Source: Paracoccaceae bacterium
GTDB taxonomy: Bacteria > Pseudomonadota > Alphaproteobacteria > Rhodobacterales > Rhodobacteraceae
DNA: 9,146 nucleotides
Direction: 5' to 3'
Assembly: GCA_024304875.1 (NCBI GenBank)
Contig: JAMWZF010000103.1
Location: 1-9,146, forward strand
The first letter of the stretch is position 1. Each line of letters starts with the position of its first letter. Under the pieces are notes generated by a model. The model did not search any database, had not been told where the DNA came from, and was given only the letters and a program-made list of their open reading frames with translations. The translations under genes and the position numbers were made by a program. Of the stretch, positions 1 through 4,854 are shown in pieces.

Positions 1-14
1 TCCCCGGCAGCGCC

Positions 15-1415
15 CTACTCCGCCGCATCCGGCAGCGCGGCGTCGGCCTTGGGGAGCCAGACGGCGAACTCGGTGCCCTCGGGTCCGGTGCGCCGCAGGT
101 CGAGCCGGCCGCCGTGGCCGCGGACCAGCTCGGCCGCGATGGCGAGGCCGAGGCCGGAGCCGCCCTTGCTGGTGCCGGCGTGAAAGGGCTGGAACAGGTG
201 TTCCTGCGTCTTGGCCGGCAGGCCGGGCCCCGTGTCGGTCACGGTGATCCACCAGGCGTCGTCGTCCTCGCTGGCGGCGACCAATATCTCTCCGGCCTCG
301 CCCGTCGCCTCGATCGCCTGGCGGGCGTTGCGCACGAGGTTCGACAGGACCCGGTAGAGCTGTTCGCCGTCGACCCGCACCATCAGGCTGGCGGGTACGT
401 CCTCGGCGAAGGAGCCCTCGGCCTCGCCCGCCGCGAGTCTCTCGCCGTCGAAGACGTCGCCCACGATCTCGGCCAGGCTGACCCGGGCCAGCCGCGGGGG
501 CGGCTCGTCCACCCGTCCGAAGGCGAGCGTGGATTCGCAGAGGTTCACCGCCCGGGTGATCGACCCCACCAGCTTGGGCGCCATGCGCTTGACCGTCGGG
601 TCCTCGGAAATCTCGAGCCGGTCGGTGAAGAGCTGCGCCGAGGTCAGGATGTTGCGCAGATCGTGGCTGATCTTGCTGACGGCTCCGCCGAGCTGGGCCA
701 GCCGCTCCTTCTGGCGCAGCGCCCCGGTCAGGTCCTGCTGCATCATCGCCAGCGCCTCCTCGGCCTCGCGCAGCTCGGTCACCGTGGCGGTGGGGGTGAT
801 GATCCGGCGGGCGTCCTCGGGGGCGAGGGCGTAGGACTTCATCGCGCCGACGACCCCCTTGATCGGGCGCACCAGCAGGGCCCGGACGGCAAAGAACAGA
901 AGGCCGGCGGTGATGACCGAGATGAAGGCCGAGAGCGCGAGGATGCGAAGGCCGTAGTCGATCATCTGGGCGCGCAGATCGTCGGTCTCCATCGTGACCT
1001 CGATCAGCAGGCCCGCATCGCGCGAGGGCGTGCCGATCACGCGGATCACCTCCTCCTCGGAGGAGAGCATCCGTTGCAGCGCGTCCCGGATCAGCGTCCA
1101 GGGCGTCTGCATCCGAAGATCCACCGTCTTGGAGATCGGCGCCGGGATCGGCGAGGAGAGCACCAGTTGGCGCACCTCGTCCCGCCTCAGGACGACGTTG
1201 AACACCTGCGCGTTGGCCAGAAGCTCCTCCTCCAGCTCCTCGTCGATCATGTCGTTGGCGAGGAGCGTGAGCGAGGCGATCTGCGCCCGTTCCAGCCGGA
1301 GCAGCAGGTAATCCTCGCGGAAGCGGGCGACGGAGGGGACGAAGATCAGGATCTCCGCGATCATCACGAAGACCGTGGTCAGGATCAGGAAACGCCCGGA
1401 GAGGGAGTTCAGCAT
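15..1415 (-). CDS. HAMP-domain sensor histidine kinase
   Basis: Predicted inner-membrane two-component sensor kinase of 466 aa that would autophosphorylate on His and pass phosphate to a response regulator. Visible parts: TM1 about residues 7-28, a periplasmic sensor region about 29-155 that I cannot assign to a named family, TM2 about 156-180 and HAMP about 177-230. The HisKA H-box SHDLRN has phospho-acceptor H251. The HATPase_c domain has an N-box with N363, G1 DTGPGLP (394-400), F-box LFQPF (407-411) and G2 GGSGLGL (418-424). All catalytic boxes are intact. I chose the ATG at 1415 because GGGAGG lies 6 bases upstream; the frame stays open to 1508, but the upstream ATGs would overlap the preceding gene and give an Arg/Gly/Asp-rich non-membrane head. 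It lies 47 bases after the oxidoreductase with no terminator visible, so co-transcription is likely. No receiver domain or partner regulator is in view; one could lie beyond base 1. The signal sensed is unknown. Confidence 0.93.
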   Translation of the reverse strand: MLNSLSGRFLILTTVFVMIAEILIFVPSVARFREDYLLLRLERAQIASLTLLANDMIDEELEEELLANAQVFNVVLRRDEVRQLVLSSPIPAPISKTVDLRMQTPWTLIRDALQRMLSSEEEVIRVIGTPSRDAGLLIEVTMETDDLRAQMIDYGLRILALSAFISVITAGLLFFAVRALLVRPIKGVVGAMKSYALAPEDARRIITPTATVTELREAEEALAMMQQDLTGALRQKERLAQLGGAVSKISHDLRNILTSAQLFTDRLEISEDPTVKRMAPKLVGSITRAVNLCESTLAFGRVDEPPPRLARVSLAEIVGDVFDGERLAAGEAEGSFAEDVPASLMVRVDGEQLYRVLSNLVRNARQAIEATGEAGEILVAASEDDDAWWITVTDTGPGLPAKTQEHLFQPFHAGTSKGGSGLGLAIAAELVRGHGGRLDLRRTGPEGTEFAVWLPKADAALPDAAE

Positions 1416-1421
1416 GCGCTG

Positions 1422-1427
1422 CCTCCC
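1422..1427 (-). promoter_or_regulatory. Shine-Dalgarno deciding the kinase start
   Basis: GGGAGG on the minus strand ends 6 bases before the ATG at 1415. It supports the shorter 466-aa kinase over a 497-aa reading that would begin inside the upstream oxidoreductase gene. Confidence 0.7.
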
Positions 1428-1462
1428 GCTTGACCTGCCTGACCCGTCGTCCTCGTCACGTC

Positions 1463-2848
1463 CTACGGCACCCATCTCTGCACGAAGCCGGTCACCCGCT
1501 TGACCCACGGGTTCTCGAAGAGCTTGGGGCTAAAGTAGGCGCCCGCGGCGCGTTTGTTAATCTCGCCGAGGGTCGGATAGGGCAGAACGGCGTTCGACAG
1601 CGCAGACATCTTGAGTCCATTGGCGATGGCCAGCGCCCAGGTGCCGATCAATTCGCCCGCCTGGGGCCCGACGATGGAGGCGCCGACCGGCTTGCCCCGC
1701 ACCACCATCACCTTGAGGAGGCCGGTGGTCCTGCCCTCGGCCTGCGCCCGGTCGTTGCCGGCGTAGTCGATGCGGATGACCTCGAGCTTGTCGCCGTGCT
1801 TTTTCTTCGCGTCCGCCTCGGTCAGGCCGACCTGCGCCAGTTCGGGATCGGTGTAGGTCGCCCAGGGCAGGTGGTCGGTCCGCGCCTTGGCGGGCAGGCC
1901 GAGGACGGCGGAGCGCACGACGATCCCGCCATGGTAGCCGGCGACATGGGTGAACTGGAGCCCGCCCGCGGCATCGCCGACGGCATAGACCCGTGCGTTG
2001 CCCCTGGCGCGCAGGCGGTCGTCGACCGTCACGCCCTTCTTGGTCCATGTCACCCCGGCGGCGTCGAGGTCCAGCCCTTCGACGTTCACCTTGCGGCCCA
2101 CGGCCATGAGGAGGTGGGAGCCGGTATGGCTGCCTTTCGAGGTATGCACGGTGATCCCGGCCCCAGTCTTCTCGATCCGTTCGGCCTGGGCCCCTTCGAC
2201 GATCTCGATCCCCTCCTTGCGGAGGCCGTCCAGCACGATGGCCGTCAGCTCCGGGTCGTCCTTGCCGAGGGCCTTCTGCCCTTCGATCACCGTGACCTTG
2301 GAGCCGAGCCGCCGGTGGGCCTGCGCCATCTCCATCCCGATGGGCCCGCCGCCGATGACCAGCAGGTGCTCGGGCCGCTCCTCGAGGTCGAAGATCGTCT
2401 CGTTGGTCAGCACGTCCACCGTGTCGATCCCGTCGATGGGCGGCACCAGCGGGCCGGAGCCGGTGGCGACGACGAAGCGGCGGGCCTTGATGACGGTTTC
2501 CCCGGCCTGCACTTCGGTGGGCGAGATGAACTTCGCCCGCTCGCGGATCACGGTGCAGCCGAGGCCCTCGAACCGCTCCTGGCTGTCGTGGGGGGCGATC
2601 GCGGCGATGGTCTCGCGGACATGGGCCAGGGCCTCGGGCCGGCTGACGGGTTCGCCCGAGGCATGGGCCTGCTTGCCCATCGCCAGCAGCGCCTTGGACG
2701 GCACGCAGCCGTAGTTCAGGCAGTCGCCGCCCATCTTGCCGGCCTCGATCAGAACGACCCGGGCGCCCATCTGGACCGCCCCGGCGGCGACGGAGAGCCC
2801 GCCGGAGCCGGCGCCGATGACGCAGATGTCGGTTTCGATCCGTCTCAT
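1463..2848 (-). CDS. FAD-dependent pyridine nucleotide-disulfide oxidoreductase (dihydrolipoyl dehydrogenase/mercuric reductase-like)
   Basis: A 461-aa class I flavoprotein disulfide reductase, usual length for the family. The N-terminal FAD Rossmann motif is GAGSGG (12-17) with E35 at the end of beta-2. The redox-active disulfide is C43/C48 in GGDCLNYGCVPSK. The second Rossmann motif is GGGPIG (166-171), and E189 after VTVI suggests NADH rather than NADPH. A second FAD contact is at YAVGD (288-292). In the dimerisation domain the expected catalytic HPTxxE reads YPTLGE: Tyr424 replaces His, while Glu429 is kept. This Tyr is reminiscent of mercuric reductase, but the N-terminal metal-binding domain and C-terminal Cys pair of MerA are absent, so true lipoamide dehydrogenase and MerA activities are both doubtful. 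The start is supported by GGAAAGG 6 bases upstream and by a TGATG overlap with the TVP38 gene. That family is known to be paired or fused with such reductases. The substrate is unknown. The C-terminus ends in an aromatic/basic tail (about 446-461) that might contact the membrane; that is inference. Confidence 0.93.
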   Translation of the reverse strand: MRRIETDICVIGAGSGGLSVAAGAVQMGARVVLIEAGKMGGDCLNYGCVPSKALLAMGKQAHASGEPVSRPEALAHVRETIAAIAPHDSQERFEGLGCTVIRERAKFISPTEVQAGETVIKARRFVVATGSGPLVPPIDGIDTVDVLTNETIFDLEERPEHLLVIGGGPIGMEMAQAHRRLGSKVTVIEGQKALGKDDPELTAIVLDGLRKEGIEIVEGAQAERIEKTGAGITVHTSKGSHTGSHLLMAVGRKVNVEGLDLDAAGVTWTKKGVTVDDRLRARGNARVYAVGDAAGGLQFTHVAGYHGGIVVRSAVLGLPAKARTDHLPWATYTDPELAQVGLTEADAKKKHGDKLEVIRIDYAGNDRAQAEGRTTGLLKVMVVRGKPVGASIVGPQAGELIGTWALAIANGLKMSALSNAVLPYPTLGEINKRAAGAYFSPKLFENPWVKRVTGFVQRWVP

Positions 2849-3588
2849 CAGAGGCCTTTCCGGCCGCGGAGGGCCTTCAGCAGGATCGGCAGCGCGGCGA
2901 GGGCGCAGAGGCCGAGGATGGGCAGCAGGATCTGCGGCTCGAAGATGATGCCGAGGTTCGGCGTCTCGCCCCTCGCAAACACCTCACCTAGCCCGGCCCC
3001 GACCGAGGTGTAGACCACCGCGCCCGGAATGATGCCGAGGAAGGTCGAGACGGCGAAGCGGTAGAGCGGCACGCCCATGAAGGCGGGAATCAGGTTGGCG
3101 ACGAAGAAGGGCACCGCCGGGACGAGGCGGATGAGAAAGAGCATGGACCACTGATTCTCGTCGATGCCGGCCTTGATCTTCCTGACCGTGCCTTCCGAGG
3201 CGTCGATCCGGCTGGCGAGCTGCGCGCCCAGCCCCCAGCGGGCCGCGAGGAAGAGGGCGATGGCGCCGAGGGTCGCGCCGGTGACGTTGAAGAGCGCGCC
3301 GGGGAAGGTGGCGAAGAGGAAGCCGCCGGTCAGCGTCATGATCGTGGCCCCGGGGAGCGAGAAGGCGACGACGGCGGCGTAGATCGCGACGAAGACGAGG
3401 ACCGTGCCGATGTAGTTGGCGTCCCGGAAGGCCAGCAGGGCCTCGCGATTCTCGGCCAGGGCCTCGAAGCTCAGGTAATCGCGCAGGAAGATGGCGCCGA
3501 GGACGGCGGCCAGGGCGACCCCTGCCAGCGGCAGGCGTCGGAGAATCGGGTTGCCCCGGGGGTCGTCGGTGTCGGGCATCACGGCCAT
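2848..3588 (-). CDS. TVP38/TMEM64 family membrane protein (VTT/DedA-like)
   Basis: A 246-aa polytopic inner-membrane protein. Hydrophobic segments lie at about 18-35, 58-76, 81-117 (probably a re-entrant region plus helix), 147-170, 177-197 and 218-238. The family core is visible as FSLPG (76-80) followed by a Gly-rich stretch to about 117, then RLVPAVPF (154-161) and a Gly/Pro-rich helix ending in GAGLGE (197-202). Members of the VTT superfamily are linked to lipid scrambling or membrane homeostasis; the job of bacterial TVP38 proteins is not settled. It is the first gene of the minus-strand operon and overlaps the oxidoreductase by one base (TGATG), which suggests translational coupling and a shared task. 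The start is uncertain: ATG at 3588 has GGGA 9 bases upstream, whereas ATG at 3579 (residue 4) has AGGA 9 bases upstream. The difference is three residues. Confidence 0.92.
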   Translation of the reverse strand: MAVMPDTDDPRGNPILRRLPLAGVALAAVLGAIFLRDYLSFEALAENREALLAFRDANYIGTVLVFVAIYAAVVAFSLPGATIMTLTGGFLFATFPGALFNVTGATLGAIALFLAARWGLGAQLASRIDASEGTVRKIKAGIDENQWSMLFLIRLVPAVPFFVANLIPAFMGVPLYRFAVSTFLGIIPGAVVYTSVGAGLGEVFARGETPNLGIIFEPQILLPILGLCALAALPILLKALRGRKGL

Positions 3589-3634
3589 TCCTGCAGGTCC
3601 CTTGCGGTCATGTCACTCTGGTTGACGGTTAATT

Positions 3635-3683
3635 GGCTGGAAAACAGCCCTGTTTCAGGGGGCATCACGGGCGGTTGATGCCC
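3635..3683 (-). promoter_or_regulatory. Three abutting stem-loops upstream of the TVP38 operon
   Basis: Three perfect inverted repeats sit end to end. GGGCATCA (3660-3667) pairs with TGATGCCC (3676-3683), an 8-bp stem with an 8-base loop. CCCTG (3648-3652) pairs with CAGGG (3656-3660), with a 3-base loop. GGCTG (3635-3639) pairs with CAGCC (3645-3649), with a 5-base loop. Neighbouring stems share one or two bases, so full formation of one weakens the next. The block lies upstream of the rpmH promoter, so if it is RNA it must belong to the minus-strand leader of the TVP38 operon. It could equally be a protein-binding DNA site. The repeats are seen directly; a function is inference. Confidence 0.45.
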
Positions 3684-3702
3684 TTGGGCCGGTTGTTTCA
3701 GG
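3651..3702. repeat. Direct repeat TGTTTCAGG
   Basis: TGTTTCAGG occurs at 3651-3659 and again at 3694-3702, start to start 43 bases. The first copy lies in the middle stem-loop of the intergenic region. It may be a paired regulator half-site or chance; 9 bases is short. Confidence 0.3.
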
Positions 3703-3733
3703 ATCGGCAGGGCGGCACGCGGCGGCTGTAACA

Positions 3734-3739
3734 ATTTTA
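3734..3739 (-). promoter_or_regulatory. Candidate -10 box for the TVP38 operon
   Basis: The minus strand reads TAAAAT, 5 of 6 matches to TATAAT, within a local AT patch in otherwise GC-rich DNA. The -35 region 17-18 bases upstream is poor (CGGAAA/GGAAAA), so this would be a weak or activator-dependent promoter. If it is used, the mRNA leader would be about 135-140 bases and include the stem-loops at 3635-3683. The same patch holds GTAA-N5-TTAC (3728-3740), a possible operator. Weak evidence. Confidence 0.25.
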
Positions 3740-3784
3740 CGAGGCCAGACGGTGTATTTTCCGCCACTTCGGCCCTTCGCCGCG

Positions 3785-3813
3785 TTGACAGACCGTCCCC
3801 TCCCCCCTATCAG
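3785..3813 (+). promoter_or_regulatory. Sigma-70 promoter of rpmH-rnpA-yidD
   Basis: A perfect -35 TTGACA (3785-3790), a 17-base spacer, and -10 TATCAG (3808-3813, 4 of 6 matches). Initiation would be expected near 3820, giving a leader of about 67 bases before rpmH. A strong housekeeping promoter fits a ribosomal protein gene. No other promoter is needed for rnpA and yidD, which follow closely. Confidence 0.75.
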
Positions 3814-3833
3814 GCGGGCTTCTTAGTGTTTTC

Positions 3834-3886
3834 CGCGGCTCGAGTCCCGAGTATGGGGCTTGCCGCGCAGCAGATGGAGAGCCGCG
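3834..3886 (+). promoter_or_regulatory. rpmH leader with two alternative pairings
   Basis: CGCGGCTC (3834-3841) is perfectly complementary to GAGCCGCG (3879-3886), the eight bases directly before the rpmH ATG, including the last base of the Shine-Dalgarno GGAG (3876-3879). The first six bases, CGCGGC, can instead pair with GCCGCG (3862-3867), enclosing a small CTCG/CGAG stem (3839-3842 with 3848-3851, overlapping by one base) and leaving the ribosome site free. The complementarities are seen directly. Regulation of L34 synthesis by such a switch is inference and could be a by-product of high GC. Confidence 0.4.
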
Positions 3887-4021
3887 ATGAAGCGCACCTT
3901 CCAGCCGTCGAACCGGGTTCGCAAGAACCGCCACGGTTTCCGCGCCCGCATGGCCACCAAGGGCGGCCGCAAGGTCCTGAACGCCCGCCGGGCCCGGGGC
4001 CGCAAGAAGCTCAGCGCCTGA
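3887..4021 (+). CDS. rpmH: 50S ribosomal protein L34
   Basis: A 44-aa, very basic protein, the standard length for bacterial L34. It begins MKRTFQPSNRVRKNRHGF and ends in the Arg/Lys-rich stretch RRARGRKKLSA, matching the family along its whole length. It is a structural protein of the large ribosomal subunit, held by 23S rRNA. GGAG at 3876-3879, 7 bases before the ATG, supports the start. It is the first gene of the rpmH-rnpA-yidD cluster, 20 bases before rnpA, and is driven by the promoter at 3785-3813. The match is unambiguous. Confidence 0.98.
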   Translation: MKRTFQPSNRVRKNRHGFRARMATKGGRKVLNARRARGRKKLSA

Positions 4022-4041
4022 GCCGTCCGGGCGGGGGTGAC

Positions 4042-4446
4042 GTGACCCCTGTGACCGACCAGACCGACGCCGCCGCAGGAGAGGCTCCCGCGGCGGTTTT
4101 CGTGTTGGAGCGGATGCGCAAGCGGCGCGACTTCCTTGCCGCCGCCCGGGGACGGGTGGCGCGGCGGGCGGGGTTCGTGCTGCAAGCCAGACCGCGCGGA
4201 CCCGAGGAGGAGACCGATCCCGCGACCGTCCGGGTCGGTTTCACCTGCTCGAAGAAGGTGGGCAATGCCGTTGCCCGCAACCGGGCCAAACGGCGCCTGC
4301 GCGAGATCGCCCGGCTGGACCTGCCCGCCCTCGCCCAGCCCGGCTGGGACTACGTGCTGATCGGCCGGCGGGACGCCACCGCCGCCCTGCCCTTCGACAG
4401 GCTTCGCGCGGACCTCGCCGCCGCGCTCGAGGACCTGCACGGATGA
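4042..4446 (+). CDS. rnpA: Ribonuclease P protein component
   Basis: A basic RNA-binding protein of about 134 aa that assists the RNase P RNA in removing 5' leaders from pre-tRNA. The family core starts at KRRDFLAAARG (27-37). The RNR motif is VARNRAKRRLREI (77-89), with R79, N80, R81, K83 and R84 all kept. A short acidic insertion PEEETDP (54-60) lies between beta strands before VRVGFTCSKKVGNA. The start is not fixed. GTG at 4042 is chosen; GTG at 4051 (131 aa) has GGTGA 10 bases upstream, and ATG at 4114 (110 aa) has GGAG only 3 bases away. The last would cut off the segment just before the conserved core. The first ~20 residues are Ala/Thr-rich and probably disordered. The gene overlaps yidD by ATGA, so the two are probably translationally coupled. 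Confidence 0.95.
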   Translation: MTPVTDQTDAAAGEAPAAVFVLERMRKRRDFLAAARGRVARRAGFVLQARPRGPEEETDPATVRVGFTCSKKVGNAVARNRAKRRLREIARLDLPALAQPGWDYVLIGRRDATAALPFDRLRADLAAALEDLHG

Positions 4447-4664
4447 CCCCCCTCGCCTGGCTCCTCTCCCTGCCCGTCCGCTTCTACCGGCTGACCTTCT
4501 CGCCCTGGGTCGGCCACAGCTGCCGCTACCAGCCCACCTGCTCGGCCTACGCGATGGAGGCGCTGGCCAGACACGGCGGGATCAAGGGCGGCTGGCTGAC
4601 CCTCCGCCGCATCCTGCGCTGCCACCCCTGGGGCGGATCGGGCATCGACAACGTCCCGGACTGA
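4443..4664 (+). CDS. yidD: Membrane protein insertion efficiency factor YidD
   Basis: A 73-aa protein with the complete UPF0161/YidD signature: an amphipathic N-terminus followed by FYRLTFSPW (14-22), CRYQPTCSAYA (27-37, C27 and C33), GGWLTLRRILRCHPWGGSG (49-67, C60). It associates with the inner membrane face and is thought to help the YidC insertase. The ATG overlaps the rnpA stop (ATGA), and GAGGA lies 9 bases upstream inside rnpA. The rnpA-yidD overlap is common in bacteria. yidC, which often follows, is not downstream here: the next gene is convergent and unrelated. Length and motifs are complete. Confidence 0.97.
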   Translation: MTPLAWLLSLPVRFYRLTFSPWVGHSCRYQPTCSAYAMEALARHGGIKGGWLTLRRILRCHPWGGSGIDNVPD

Positions 4665-4702
4665 ACGGCGCCGACCACACGGCGCTCCCGGCATCGACCG
4701 CT

Positions 4703-4740
4703 GCCTTCGGCTACTCCGGAGGTATGTGCAGCAAAAAGAT
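4703..4740 (+). other. 3'-end element, copy A (sense to yidD)
   Basis: Beginning 39 bases after the yidD stop, the plus strand reads GCCTTCGGC (4703-4711), then the palindrome CTCCGGAG (4714-4721), then GTAT, then GC followed by AAAAAGATGGG (from 4733). The minus strand at 4766-4803 has the same order of blocks. It lacks a U-run directly after the hairpin, so it is not a classic intrinsic terminator. From memory, strings of this kind recur after genes in Rhodobacteraceae; I could not check this. Confidence 0.55.
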
Positions 4741-4765
4741 GGGACATGCCGCGCCCCTTTCCCTC

Positions 4766-4804
4766 TCTTTTCGCCATAAATACCTCGGGGGGAGGCCGAA
4801 GGCC
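4766..4804 (-). other. 3'-end element, copy B (sense to the RND operon)
   Basis: Read on the minus strand: GGCC-TTC-GGCC hairpin (4804-4794), CCTC-CCCCC-GAGG (4796-4784, sharing bases with the hairpin), TATTTATG, then GCGAAAAGAG. It shares with copy A the 9-mer GCCTTCGGC, the 7-mer GAGGTAT at nearly equal spacing (8 versus 7 bases) and a GC-AAAA-GA tract. The two copies are in inverted orientation, each sense to its own upstream gene. A short repeated 3' RNA element or termination/processing signal is the simplest reading. Confidence 0.55.
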
Positions 4805-4821
4805 GGGGGGCGGCGCCCCCC
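4805..4821 (-). terminator. Strong GC hairpin after the RND permease
   Basis: GGGGGGC (4805-4811) and GCCCCCC (4815-4821) form a perfect 7-bp stem with a 3-base loop, 33 bases past the permease stop and directly before copy B of the 3' element. No U-tract follows at once, so it may act as a Rho-assisted terminator or a 3' stabiliser. It is symmetric and could also serve the convergent yidD transcript. Confidence 0.5.
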
Positions 4822-4854
4822 TCCACGCCGGATCAGGGGACGCGCCCGCCGCGG

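Noticed and set aside
114..1433. A 439-codon plus-strand open frame antisense to the histidine kinase
   Set aside because: It has the same antisense composition, and the kinase on the other strand has all catalytic boxes in order.
1431..1444. Direct repeat TGACC-tgcc-TGACC before the kinase gene
   Set aside because: Five-base units 4 bases apart between co-directional genes are too short to support an operator or an attachment site.
1430..3013. A 527-codon plus-strand open frame antisense to the oxidoreductase and TVP38 genes
   Set aside because: Low-complexity His/Gly/Asp/Pro composition and no domain signature. The opposite strand encodes two clear proteins.
3579..3767. A 62-codon minus-strand frame from a GTG, whose stop overlaps an internal ATG of the TVP38 gene (TGATG)
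   Set aside because: The overlap hints at coupling, but the peptide is Pro/Gln-rich without similarity I recognise, and it would cover the candidate promoter and the stem-loops. A coding role is not supported.
3589..3886. A chromosomal replication origin near rpmH
   Set aside because: rpmH lies close to the origin in some bacteria, but I see no TTATCCACA-type DnaA boxes and no AT-rich unwinding stretch here, and dnaA is not in view.
3826..4041. Extension of rnpA upstream through rpmH to an ATG at 3826
   Set aside because: This would overlap the whole L34 gene in another frame. The extra sequence is Pro/Gly/Arg-rich and not part of the RnpA family.
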